This document shows, one piece after another, positions 34,818 through 45,511 of a stretch of DNA of 64,000 nt. How positions within the stretch are numbered: the first letter of the stretch is position 1; every line of letters begins with the position of its first letter. The DNA comes from Phytophthora sp. 'mugwort'. Its lineage: Eukaryota > Oomycota > Peronosporomycetes > Peronosporales > Peronosporaceae. The translations under genes were made by a program, and so were the position numbers. The notes under the pieces were generated by a model, which saw nothing but the letters and a program-made list of their open reading frames with translations, did not search any database and was not told the DNA's origin. The stretch lies in assembly GCA_033558025.1 (NCBI GenBank), contig JAUCEF010000018.1, forward strand, positions 2,666,001 to 2,730,000. The letters run 5' to 3'.

Positions 34818-35866
34818 GTGACTCGGAAGCCAGTTCAGGCAGCGCTATGGAAGGTGTTGAAGGAGAAACTGTCGAAGACGGGATCACAGTCCAGCCCAAT
34901 TCTATCTGGCCGTCGGATGAAGAACCTCCAAATTTTCCCACTGGCTCGATCAAGCGAACGGACCGGGAGCCGGCGCGCCTCTTGCGCGCCAAGCAACTTG
35001 TCTTTGGCGAAATGTCCACTCCCACAGCCAAGACAAGGGAACTACCACCGTCCCGGACTGGCTATCCAGTACTGGCATCCACCAACCAGTATGAGTGGCT
35101 GAGTGAGGGAGATGGTGGCAATGTCCCACCTGATCAGGATGTGACTCTATGGGACAGTACTCAGATCCCGCCCTCCCCGGTTGCCTCGTATGTCAAGCTG
35201 TCCAAGCCTGCCGAAAAGATACTCAACAGCGCTGCGATCAAGTACCCTGCAGAGACGATCACCCTCAATGACCTCTGCGACGTCATCGAATCGTATCTGA
35301 CGGAGTTCTCGAACACCTCAGATGCCGATAACAGCTTGTACGGGATCCAAGCCCAACATAGCGTCCATCGCTTTTTATTGGACACCTCGGCTCCCGGTAA
35401 TTATCAGCACCTTCGCAGCAAGACGTTTGGCCACGCAGTACTCCGAATGATCTCCACGAAGCTAGACTCCTCGGCGAAGGACTACTCGCTTAAGAACAAT
35501 TTGGCCGAGCTCTTCCCGGACGCCGACGACCTAAGCCCAGAAGTCGTGCTGCAGAGCCTTTGCTCTACCCCAAACGAGTTCTGGCTCCAAACGCGACTGG
35601 CTGAGTTTGATCTTGCGTTGCAAGTGATTGCTCCAAGCATCTATATGGAGCCGGTCAAGGTCTGCGCTTTAATCCAACAAGAAGCTACTACGCTGCCCTA
35701 TCCGATGTGGCACCTCTGGGACGATCGCACCCTAGGGGTACTGGTAACCTCGCCGTTGGCAACTCGAGTCCTTAATGGCCCGTTGCCGGACGACCTACGC
35801 CAATGCATCGCTGATCTCCAGCAAGCGGCTTCGGCAGTAGCCAACTCGTGTAGCCCTTCTCTCTAA
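34814..35866 (+). CDS. LINE ORF1, second part or separate ORF
   Basis: An intact frame of about 350 codons overlaps the end of the previous one by four bases. Its first codon here is GTG, so it has no obvious independent ATG start at this point; the first in-frame ATG is at residue 12 (SSGSAMEG). It is acidic at the start and then helical, with TITLNDLCDVIESYLTEF and SVHRFLLDTSAPGNYQHLRS. It may be the C-terminal part of ORF1 displaced by one frame shift, or a real overlapping reading frame expressed by frameshifting. I do not recognise a domain. It ends 20-40 bp before the ORF2 start region. Confidence 0.55.
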   Translation: MSDSEASSGSAMEGVEGETVEDGITVQPNSIWPSDEEPPNFPTGSIKRTDREPARLLRAKQLVFGEMSTPTAKTRELPPSRTGYPVLASTNQYEWLSEGDGGNVPPDQDVTLWDSTQIPPSPVASYVKLSKPAEKILNSAAIKYPAETITLNDLCDVIESYLTEFSNTSDADNSLYGIQAQHSVHRFLLDTSAPGNYQHLRSKTFGHAVLRMISTKLDSSAKDYSLKNNLAELFPDADDLSPEVVLQSLCSTPNEFWLQTRLAEFDLALQVIAPSIYMEPVKVCALIQQEATTLPYPMWHLWDDRTLGVLVTSPLATRVLNGPLPDDLRQCIADLQQAASAVANSCSPSL

Positions 35867-35885
35867 TGGGAATTGGGCCCTGAGA

Positions 35886-38800
35886 GGGTTCTCGCTGAAC
35901 GCTAACGGCATGAACCGGACCTCAAGGAGCTCGCTGCAGTACTTCTTTAAGACCTTTCACATGATCGGTCTTCAGGAGACGTGCTTCACCGGGCCCTTCA
36001 ACTACCAGCGCTTGAAACCGATCTGGAGGCAAACCTCGCGGTTTAATTCCAGCTTTTGGTCGCAAGAATATATGCTATATACACAGGGCACGCTGGTGTG
36101 GGCTTACTACTCACGCCGACATGCTCTGTTCAAGATATCCAAGACGTTACCCTCCGTCATGTTAGCTCGGCTGATATGATGGATCGGTACTTACTACTAC
36201 GCGGCACTCTGGACTTGAAAGAGACGTACATTCATGTGGTGTATGCCCCGTTAAAGGCCAGAAGCGGCCAACCTTCTTTAAGAACTTCCAAGCGACTTCG
36301 ATGATGATGCGCTGCACATCTCATGGGCGACTTCAACACGGTGATGTCAAGCCAACTGGACCAAGCCAACCACACCGACCGGAATCGGTCGCGGGGACCA
36401 ACCGAGCTGCTGGACTGGATGCAAGCTATCAACGTTGTGGATGCATGGCGCCTGGAACATCCGACGCTCGTCGAGTTCACCAGCCCCAAATCCAGCTCAT
36501 GGTTAGACTACGTGATGCTAAGCTCCCAGCTCTTCCACTCGGCCATGCAGGGCATTCTGCACGACTTTCGCAATCGCTCCAATATGGGTGACCACTGCGG
36601 CATCGACTTTCGACTCGGATCTGCTGTCTTTCGGCCGGCTAAGAGACCCCCCTGACGCTGCCCAGAATGGATCATCCAGCTTCCTGAAGCGCAGCAGTAT
36701 CTCCAAGAATCGCTGATCAAGTTGGCAGACATGCTCCATGCACCAACGGACTCCCACTACAACCCGGGCTGCCTACTCGACGAGCACAAGCGTCGCGACA
36801 ACATCTTCCTGCACGAGTTATTTGAATCCCGGAAGAATGCTCGCCAGCGCGAACTTGAGGAACTGCACCTGGAAATCAGTGATCTGCAGCACCGCCAAGC
36901 GACGGAGCCTACCGATGATCAACGCCGACGACTGACTGAAAAGAGGGCACTACTGGAGGTCAAGATGAAGGTGAAAAAGTTCTACGCATCGAAGAAGAAG
37001 TTTGCCTCCGACCTCCATGATTCTGAGCGAGGTACCAAGTACTTCTTCCGACCGCCTCAGATCCTGCACAACACTCCGATTCCTGTCAATTCGCCGGAGG
37101 AGTTGGAAGTCATGTGCCAGGAGTTCAACCAGTTTTGGTCCGGGATCTATCGTTCACCTTCAAGGGAGTTCCATCATAACAAGCCGAAATGGGATCGCAT
37201 CAAGCTGGCCCAGATCCTTGAACACACGACCAAGCATATGACGCCGAAGCGAGCTGCCTATCTCGACAGTCCACTCACAGCAAATACTTCTACTGAGCTA
37301 TCAAGCATACGTCGTCGGGGAAGGCACCAGGACCCGATGGGTTACCCTTGGCCTACCTAACTGATGTGCCACTTTGGAGCCGTATCCTGGAGATTGTCTA
37401 CGCGGCTCAACAGGAGAAAGGCAGGATGTCCAAGTTCCAGCGTCGCGGCCTAGTTTGCTTGCTACACAAGAAGGGAGACCGTAAAGAGCCTGGAAACTAC
37501 AGACCCATTACCCTCCTCAACGTCGATGCCAAGCTGGGCCCCAAGATACTGGCATACCGTCTGGGAACTGTATTAGACAGTCTCCTATTCTCTGACCAGT
37601 ATGGCTTCGTGCCTGGGCGCGTATTCGTCATGCCCACCTGCGGCTTCAAGCACTCATGAAAGTGTATGAAGACGATGACGCGGTGGCTGGTGCTATCTTG
37701 ATTGACTTTGCCAAGGCCTTCGACAGCGTGGTGTGGGATGCCCTAGACATGATCCTCGAGCACTTCCTCTTCGGCGAAGTGTTTCGTCGCTGGGTACGCG
37801 TGATGTTTCCTGGGACTTTGGTGGCGCTACTATTCAACGGTAGCCCACTTTCGCCCTTTGAATTAGGAAGAGGCGTGCGGCAAGGAGACCCTCTCTCCCC
37901 GGTCTGTTCGTGCTTTACGCGGAACCGTTGCTGAACTTGATTCGCGCCAAGATGAAGGATGCTGGACTTCGGTGTGGAAACTCTTCGGTGGTCCATACAG
38001 TTATCAGCTTTGCTGATGACTGCACTGGACTACTGAGGGACCTGCGGGATACTCAGCGTCTACTGGACTTGGTGGATCTCTTCTGTGAGGTATCGGGCAT
38101 GGAGCTGAACAAGAACAAGACCGTGGTGCTGCCGTTCCACCCCTGGAACAGTGAAACCGACAGCATCCGTGAGGCACTACAGCAATTGGGACTAAAGGTT
38201 GTTGGGAACAACGACTCGGCCAAACTGCTTGGTATATACTACGGTCCCAAGCTCACAGACGCGGCACGGCTACATCACATATTGGCAGACATGCAGACAA
38301 GGTGTTCACTGTGGAAGTACGGGGCACGCACGCTGCGAGGACAAGTGGTCATCCTACAACAGATCATCTTGCTGTTCTCTGGTACACGGCCAGTGTCTGC
38401 TACATACCTGAAACTGGTTTCCAAGACCAAGTCCAGGACATGTATAGTACGGTTCATGACCCAGTCTTCTACGTCGAACATCGTGCCCCGAGCTTGGTGG
38501 ACGTTGTCCATGCACATGGGAGGCCTCGGCTTAACGCCTGAGAAAACGTGATCGAGGGACTCCAACTACACATGCTCTGCAAGCTGCTCATGGCCGTACG
38601 CCAGTCACCGGATGATGTACCCTCATGGGCCGCCCCAGTCATTGCGCTGTTTGACTCCATGATGAAACCTTGGGGACGCGACTTTGACATCCTGTACGCG
38701 CCGGTCTGGAACAGCCCTCATCATGTGGTGTCTCGAAGGCTAAGACGATGGAGACCGCTTGGTTTGTATTGGCACTATGTTCTCTTCCTTTATAACACCA

Positions 38801-39930
38801 AACTGCGCCCCAAGATCACTCGCAACATGACCAAGTTTGACAAGTTGACAATGCCGCTGCTGGACAATGTGGATATCACGACTGCAACCGAGACGCCCAA
38901 GACCCTGCGAGCCGCAAACCTCGGAATTGTTCAAGACCTTATTCGCTTAAAGGTTTATCGGATATCTGACTTGTTTGAGCTTAGTGGATACCCGCCTCAA
39001 GCCGCCAAGCTATCCCAAGTCATCCGTGAGCATGGACAGCCTGGGCGTGCTAATAGCGTGAGCTTCTGCGGATCTTTCTTAACTAAGATTGACTCGCTGT
39101 TACGACCGTTGGCCAACATGCCCATTGGACCCCGCCCCAAGCCACACTACGGCTGCGCACTCCATACTTGGAGCTTCAGTAGCTATGAATTCGCTGATCT
39201 CACGGTGTCGTTAATACGCAAGCTCCTGGTTCAGTACAAGGTACCCGGACTGCCAACGACTGCACTTGGCCTTGAGCAAGCGCCTCCCGCAAATGTATGG
39301 GGCAGGGACCTAAAGATGAACAAGCACGCACTACCAGTGAACGCGGACTTGCTGTACAGACTTTAGTACAACGCACTTTGGGTGGGCTTTAGGCTGCAGC
39401 ACGTGCAAGGCGCTATGACTCGCTGCCATCATGGGTGTGGATTCATTGAAACCCTCTCCCATCTCTTTTGGTATTGTGACTTTGCGGCAACCGTATGGGC
39501 GGAATGGCTTGAGGTGTTCCAGCAGTGGGTTGAGTCTCCCATTGAGTGGGCGACTGTGGTCTACTACGCGGACATCATGCCTACGCCCTGAGCCAAAAAG
39601 GACTTTGGTTACAGCCTCTTTGCGGTCTTCCACATAGTGAGAGTTGTAGTACTTCGCTGCCTATGGACGCACCGCAATGACATCCGCTTCCACGAGTATG
39701 AACCAAGTCTCATCGGCGTCAAGGCTCGGGTGCATGCCCTGATTGACCTTCATGTTGCTGCCTTATGGCAGGCAACCCAGGCGCAAGCAATAAGACAGTC
39801 GTCGCAGGTGAGTAGGCAACTACACACCTTATTGCGAGGACTGCCTGTGTCGGCACCCTTCGACGACAATGGCCCAAGCGACCACGAGGCGGAAGCCCGT
39901 CAGCGGGACTCCTTACTCGCGGACATGTGA
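35886..39930 (+). pseudogene. LINE ORF2: endonuclease, reverse transcriptase, zinc finger
   Basis: The endonuclease starts near 35895 (LNANGMNRTS, MIGLQETCF with the catalytic Glu), continues in shifted frame (DRYLLLRGTLDLKETYIHVV) and ends with MGDFNTV, SWLDYVML and MGDHCGIDF at 36323-36600, where the Asp/Asn/His residues of an EEP nuclease fall. A charged coiled-coil linker lies at 36722-37200. The RT follows: LLHKKGDRKEPGNYRPITLL (37470-37520), DQYGFVPGR, FAKAFDSVVWDAL (37708), GVRQGDPLSP (37872) and the catalytic FADD at 38009-38020. The thumb and C-terminal region is open from 38548 with a TAG at 39364-39366. A zinc-finger-like CHHGCGFIETLSHLFWYC lies at 39423-39480, then LWTHRNDIRFH. 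At least five frame shifts and three stops are present. Confidence 0.88.
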
Positions 39931-40399
39931 ACTACGACAGGGAAGATACGTCCGAAGCTTTGGCGACCTTCACGACTGCAGATTCAAGCGATCGCGGGGT
40001 GGAAACCCGTCAGCGGGGCTCCTTTCCCGCGGCCATGTTGAACCGTAGCCGGGAAGAGACGCCTGTGGCCCGAAGGTAAGGCCACAAGCTCAAGGCTTCA
40101 TCCTGATGTCTTACAATCCGCCGCCGGCGTGCTCGGCCACTACTGGCTTCAGTCTCCACCACTTTCACGCCCATACGCCAAGTTTCCGGCTCCATTTGCC
40201 GATCGCTTAGCGGGCGTTGCCTTATGTCTGCTCTACCCGAAGGCGGTGTGGATATTTGAACCCAGGCGGGGCCCCACGTTGGCGGACAGGCGGGTGAAGA
40301 ACGCGACACGCTACAGACGCTTACGCGTGTTATGGCATGCACGACATCACTGGACTACTCTTTGGATCGAGGTCTAGAACGGCGCCACACTCCCGAGCC

Positions 40400-40630
40400 G
40401 CGCGTACTACCAGGGCTACAAGCCCATGAGACGACGACTGGAGGCTTTGCCCCTCTAGACCACGACCCGCATCTCTCCTACTGATGTGCCCGGTCAAGCA
40501 ATCTCAAGAACTACCGGGTCTAACCGTGCTTCCAGGCCTACAGCCCATGAGACGGCGCCCAGTAGCCCCCAAGACCACCAGTCCAGTCACAAGACCAGAT
40601 ATCCCAACCTTCGCGGCCAAACCCCAACCA
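40400..40630. repeat. imperfect tandem repeat of about 115 bp
   Basis: The block around CAGGGCTACAAGCCCATGAGACGACG (40406-40431; written here in two halves: CAGGGCTACAAGCC and CATGAGACGACG) recurs as CAGGCCTACAGCC and CATGAGACGGCG about 120 bp later, each followed by a related AAGACCAC/AGACCAC segment. It lies between the LINE end and the tRNA-like motif, so it could be a LINE 3' end or the body of a SINE. Confidence 0.5.
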
Positions 40631-40645
40631 TCGTCCGAAAGGTCT

Positions 40646-40717
40646 GGTCGGCCCGGGGATTGAACCCTGGCCGCTTCCGTCCGATACTGGATGCTTACCC
40701 AGCTGAGCTATCTGAGC
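40646..40717 (-). repeat. tRNA-like sequence, probable SINE head or tRNA pseudogene
   Basis: On the minus strand, TAGCTCAGCTGGGTAAGC (A box, D arm) is followed 27 nt later by CAGGGTTCAATCCC (B box, T arm) at normal tRNA spacing. The D and T arms pair with one mismatch each, but the first seven bases (GCTCAGA) cannot pair with the last seven (GCCGACC) and the anticodon arm is poor. It is therefore not a working tRNA. A Pol III promoter of this type is what drives tRNA-derived SINEs, which are known from Phytophthora. The sequence downstream on this strand includes the 115-bp repeats. Confidence 0.55.
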
Positions 40718-40739
40718 TCACTAGAAGTAGGTGGCTCAC

Positions 40740-41849
40740 CACCACCTGGTTCATCGGGTTATACTTGGTTTTTGTATAGACCCCATCGGAAAGGTCCTGC
40801 AAATGTCCAACTCGGCCCAGAGACGTCTCGGGACGTCCACCAGTTTCCTCCTGGACACTAAAATGGGTCTTTCAGGGTACCCACTTTCGAGGAAATGGAC
40901 CTTTCTGGACACCAATTGGATACTTCGTACCCAATTTTTGGGTCCACATGACCCAAATCGATCCCAAATAGCAAGTAGGGTAGCTAAGTAGGTTCCTTAC
41001 TGGCCTTAAAGTGTAATGTATTTTTTGTTAATCACTTCTCTTAGCCCTTCCTTGCAATATTTTGCAATACAGATTAAAGTTGGTTTCAGCATAATAATTG
41101 ATGAACGGTCCCTCATGCATGAGATTCAGAAGCGCAGTAGCAAGTGTCATTCTCTTGGTACTGTCAGTTATGTTTTTACAGCTTGATAGCAACACGCGGA
41201 CATATATATATATATATATATATATACCATAACACTGACAGTATACCAACGGAAGCTGAAATTATACAGGCGATTCCTATCTGTTTGAAGGTGTATATCT
41301 TATCGGTCAGCTTCTGGCTGAATAGAGATGTGTTAATGGACACCCAAAATCAAGCGAAACCATATCCTTCATCTCTGTGAGTGTGTACTGACAATTATCT
41401 TCGAAAATAGCCTTTCAATGCCTCCGCTATCTCCGCTGAACACTTCACGTTAGATGCGTGGCCGCCTCCTCGCTGCTTCACCTCTGGGCTTCCGCGTTCA
41501 ACGATACGCCTTGCCGCAGTAGGAGTAATGGCGTTGTGATTTGTCGCCAGCATCCACCCTGGTGAAACGAGTCCAGTACACACGTGCGGGCAGCGAGGGT
41601 GTCCTTGGAATCGTTGGCATGGGGCTAGAGTCACAAGTTCGGAAATGAGCTGAACCCTGTCTTGCTAAGCTTCGCGTCGAAAGGTTAGCATAGCTCTCAA
41701 ATTCGCACGAACCTCGTTGCCATTCGTTCTCCGTTTCACCTGTGTTGTGGCCACTTCGAGGTTTTATAAATAGCTGGATTTAGTTTTATATTTTCCTGAT
41801 ACTTCATTTACTTCACACCACATTGAACACAGTTGTTGTCATCTTGCCT
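40740..41849. other. intergenic stretch with a TA microsatellite
   Basis: No coding signal is seen. A (TA)n run lies at 41201-41226. A short inverted-looking GGTCC/GGACC-rich patch occurs at 40780-40960 (repeated CCACTTTCGAGG/GGACCTTTCTGG-like words), of unknown meaning. Confidence 0.4.
41201..41226. repeat. (TA)n microsatellite
   Basis: About 13 uninterrupted TA units. Confidence 0.95.
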
Positions 41850-43580
41850 TGTCAAAGGTGTAGTAGTACACATTGTCCGCGCTTTGGTTTCCACCTTAGG
41901 CCTCGTCCGACTCTTCTTCTATCTTCATCGCTCTTGCTTAGAATGTCTTCCAAGTGCGAGTACCGCTCGATATCTTCGTCACAGATATTCTTGGCATTAA
42001 AGAAAATGTACACAAGATTTTCGGCCCGACCAGGCGCCAACCGATTCCGGAGCTTGGAGTGGATAAATGCGTGCATCGAGTAGTTGCGCTTCGATGCGGC
42101 GCTAGAAGCCGCACACCGAAGCAATTGTATGCAATGTCTTGAAGCAGGGGGAACTTGCTCAAACCACACCAAAAGGCGAACATTGGGATCTTCCTCTCAA
42201 GCAAAAGCTTGCACTGGCAAGGCTGATCGGTCTTGAGCTCTCGAACATGGCGATGGTACGCCGCTAGCTGACAATGACCGCGTCACCCTTCTCCATTCCG
42301 TCCACAAACGCCTCGACCGCTTCTTGAACACAGTCAGCCATGTCAAGTCCAGCATAGCGCGGGTCGAGCAAGTGGGCGATCTCGTGGGCATCTCCATAGA
42401 TGAAGTCGAAGCGGTACTGATCAGTGCTTTGACAATCTTCAGCTCTGCTGCCGTGACCCACCCCACTCATCTCCGCAGGTAGATCAGTGGACACTTGGCA
42501 AACCTCTGAAGTAGGGGTCGAGTACTTTTCGAACAGCTTGAGCGCCGAGTCAATCGGTTTGAGCAGCTAAATTGCCTTCTTGAGACGCGGCGCGAAGTTG
42601 GTGGAGGTCACCAAGTCGTACACGACTCAACATGTCTTTTCCTGCTTCTTCGTCCTCGCCTTGAAAAATACACGATACGAGACGAGACAAAACAGAATAC
42701 TCTCGGCGGCTAGGACAGTCGTGAAGCAAAATAGCAAAGACCCCCACCTCGTGTCATTGGGATTGGCAAGACCCTTCAGTCCCTTCTCGTTGAGACTTGC
42801 TGACAGATCCGCCCACATTTTGTGATGCTTCCTGAAAACGCGTACCAGCGTCTTGCACCCACTTTGCAAATGTTGGTCAGTTAAGTAATCTTCTTGACGA
42901 CATCTTTCACGAGCAGGTGCAGCCCATGACACACGCACTCGTGGAAGAAGGTTTTGAAAAAAAAATACAAGCCTTTCCATGTGGCCTGGTTGGCACTGGT
43001 ATTGTCTGTCGCCACAGCACCAACCTCCAGGAAGTCATACTTGGCAATGACACGCTCGACGTCAGCAGTCAAAATGCCGGTGCTGTACCCCACCATGCCA
43101 ACACGTTCTTGGAACTTCATGGTGGTGTTGAGACTAGGGCGGAAGGCGTCCGTAACCAGCGTAGTGGTCATCCGTGAAGCGCAGCCCTTGGTGAGATCAT
43201 GTTTTATCGGCTCAACATGAGTACGGCCAGTAGTCTGAGTAGAAGGTTGCATTTCTTGCACCAGATGCAATTCTGGGGTCATCATCCACGTGGTCCCACA
43301 CATGATCTGGCTTTCGACCGGGGGGAACAGAGCGGTCACTTGATGCAGCTTCAGCAGAAGGCGTCTCTTGGCGAGAAGACATGATGCTAGAGCTTGACGG
43401 CATAGTGTGAGCGAGTATAGACTTGAGAGGACTTGCATGTTGATAAATTGAAAGTGAGAGACTAGAGTACTCAATCGATACGACTTCGCCAGTGCTGCCA
43501 CGTAGTTGACGAGAGTGATAGCCAACCACTGCTAGCAGCGCAGAATGCAATTGATAAAGGGTTAAGGGGCAATTGTCCAA
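41850..43580 (-). mobile_element. hAT transposase, decayed
   Basis: The minus strand carries the hAT layout in order. At 42881-43525 are GMVGYSTGILTADVERVI, VGAVATDNTSANQATWKGL (catalytic Asp region) and CVCHGLHLLVKDVV. At 42627-42980 are FRKHHKMWADL and PNDTRWGSLLFCF. At 42264-42494 is YGDAHEIAHLLDPRYAGLDM. At 41938-42204 is FWCGLSKFPLLQDIAYNCFG. In another frame follow SAASKRNYSMHAFIHSKLRN and NAKNICDEDIERYS, the C-terminal dimerisation domain. The DNTSAN and CVCHGLHLL blocks are typical of the DUF659-type hATs of oomycetes. Four or more frame changes are needed. N-terminal BED finger and terminal repeats were not identified. Confidence 0.85.
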
Positions 43581-43845
43581 TTAATTAAACCACCCACAGT
43601 CGTTGACGAGCTCCCCAAAAATGTTGAAATTTCGGGGGGGGGCAGAGTCTTGAATTAAATGCTTCCTGGACACACTTTGCTCTAATCTCGAAATTTTGAA
43701 ATATATTAATATCGATTTGTGGATGTTTCTTAGAACAACTCACACTGTTTTGTTATACACAAAGGCCATTTGAGACAACGGAAAACGAAATGGTTCTTAA
43801 CCAATATTTCAAGTTTTTTTTTATAAAAGGCGATTAAAGATATCG

Positions 43846-44540
43846 ATGGCCGGATCGGACCTAAGTGAGCCGCCGAGAAAAAGCGGGTTTGGTATTTCGA
43901 GGCGTCTCAGTCACTCACTTCATTCAGTCGTTAAGTTCGCAATCACCATGGATGACGACACCGGGATCCCGAGCAGTCCGACTCGGGAGGAGGAAGTGCT
44001 ATCGACAAGTGACAGCGAATGTGAGGTGACGTCGCCATCTCTGTTTGAAGGCGAAGAGGATGGATGTGGCGAGGACAGTGCCAACTAGTAGAAGTCAATA
44101 AGTCTAGCTATCGAAGCTAGGGTGCAGGAGTTGATTGCCGCTGACGCCTGTAAACAACGGTGCATCTCAGGCAAAGCTGACTCTGTTGATAAACTCGCTC
44201 GTGCGACTGACGCAATGACATCCGTCAAAAGGAAGACAAGGGTTATTACCGAGCTGGCTGCATCGATGGAAGCTGGCGCACCCGAGCGGCGTCAGAGTAC
44301 GGAACAGCGTCAACGTTTCGTCTACTTCCTGTCGTTTGTTGGTTCTGTGTGTCGCGGAGCCTTCTGTCAGTGCTACGGCGTTGGTCGCGACCGTCTCTCG
44401 CTACAAGATGCAACTAGATGACGGTATTCTTGGCGTGAAGCCACACGGAAAACAACTTGATGCTTATCGACGTGTTTTAATGATTACACCATCTGTCTAT
44501 TTTATGAAACCATTTCGAATGCGAACTGAGAGCTGACCCC
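43846..44540 (+). pseudogene. N-terminal fragment of a repeat-family ORF
   Basis: One plus frame runs from the ATG at 43846 through two adjacent stops near 44086-44091 and on to 44421. It starts with an acidic Ser-rich segment (PTREEEVLSTSDSECEV) and then has VQELIAADACKQRCISGKAD, LAASMEAGAPERR and RQRFVYFLSFVGSVCRGAFC. After a frame shift it ends with VSRYKMQLDDGILGVKPHGK at 44400-44450. The combination of a short helical domain, a Cys-containing block and an RYK...VKPHGK end is familiar from a high-copy oomycete protein family that I think is transposon-encoded, but I cannot name the superfamily. The frame dies 70 bp before the MITE at 44611. Confidence 0.5.
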
Positions 44541-44907
44541 GAATTTGAACATGTTGCGAAGCCGATTGGCCGAAACGTTGCAGATTTGGATTCCTCGCCT
44601 AAATTTGCCCTACAGTGCTGGCCAAAAGGATAGAACACCCCATATTTTCAACCTAACTTTGTCAATCCGGGGCGTATTACCCCCAACTTGACTCGACTGT
44701 AGAGTTTTTCACCCCATTATCTGCAATCTGCTATAGGTTAGGATCATCTGAGGTATTGATATAAACTCTAGCCTCTGTAACAAACTATTAACAATTCCTC
44801 AATACAACAGCTGTGTATTTTCTATACAAATACCGCACACACAAGTGCACTGCATTTCTCGCTGTTGTGAGAGGTGCAAAGCGAGCCAGTGTGAAATCGA
44901 AGTTTTC

Positions 44908-44935
44908 GAATAGACTCCCATGAATAGACTCCCAT
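44908..44935. repeat. 14-bp direct tandem duplication
   Basis: GAATAGACTCCCAT is present twice in tandem inside the MITE, a recent slippage or repair scar. Confidence 0.85.
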
Positions 44936-45011
44936 GTGTGCAGCGATACTCTAAGGGCAAGTTAAGCTTGCCGCCGACCATCGCGGAGGTGCCCCTACTC
45001 GTTTTCACCGG

Positions 45012-45056
45012 ATTCGCCACCAAGTGTACACAAATTGTGTACACTTGGTGGCGAAT
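45012..45056. repeat. perfect 45-nt palindrome
   Basis: Two 22-nt arms (45012-45033 and 45035-45056) are exact reverse complements around a single A at 45034. The arms begin ATTCGCCACCAAGTGTACAC. The structure is off-centre within the MITE and is not part of its terminal repeats. A transcript would form a near-perfect hairpin. Confidence 0.95.
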
Positions 45057-45511
45057 ACTAAAATCAAGTTATTAATAGTGTGCTAACCTTTGGCCAGTCT
45101 GAAATACAAACCAGTGTATAGAAAGTCTCAAATTACCATGATTGTACTCAAATTTGGCTTATTCAGCGTGAAAAACGCTACAGCTGAGTCAAAGTTGAGG
45201 GTAAAACGCCCCCGATTGGCTCTATCCTTTTGGCCAGCACTGTAGACTAGCCAGCAAAAAAAAATAGGCAAACTTAAGAGAAAAATGCATTTTTAAATTT
45301 TCATACAGCCATTCCTTCGCCAAAGTTGTATCGAGTACATAAATCGACAGATCGCGGTGAGCTCTTTCGAGTGCACGAGCTAGGTCGAAAAGTTGGTTAA
45401 TTGGCTTAGTATCATTCGTTTTGCATTGTCTCATTTTGGACTGGCAAAGTGTTGTAATAATGCAAGGCTCCGAAAGCACTACGGGTAAGTAAACTGAACG
45501 TCTGCAGTGGC

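Larger units (their letters stand above)
33660..40380 (+). mobile_element. non-LTR retrotransposon (LINE), nearly full length, decayed
   Basis: A LINE of about 6.7 kb lies on the plus strand, with a GC-rich start near 33660, an ORF1 region (to 35866), and an ORF2 with endonuclease, reverse transcriptase and C-terminal zinc finger (to 39930). The 3' part up to about 40380 carries an imperfect repeat of about 107 bp (39865-39950 against 39972-40060). Most defects are single stops or small indels; the domain order is complete. No poly-A tail or target duplication is certain. It is GC-richer than its surroundings. Confidence 0.88.
44611..45244. mobile_element. MITE of Tc1/mariner type
   Basis: The ends are perfect 23-bp inverted repeats (44611-44633 and 45222-45244), beginning TACAGTGCTGGCCAAAAGGA on each strand. 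The outer TA on both sides fits the target-site duplication of Tc1/mariner elements, and CAGTGCTGGCCAAAAG is a typical end of that superfamily. Weaker inverted similarity continues inward for about 60 more bases (around 44670-44730 and 45165-45215), interrupted by about 28 extra bases on the left. No transposase is encoded in the 630-bp interior, so it is non-autonomous. Confidence 0.9.

Noticed and set aside
40646..40717. Functional tRNA gene
   Set aside because: The acceptor arms do not pair and the anticodon arm is poor.
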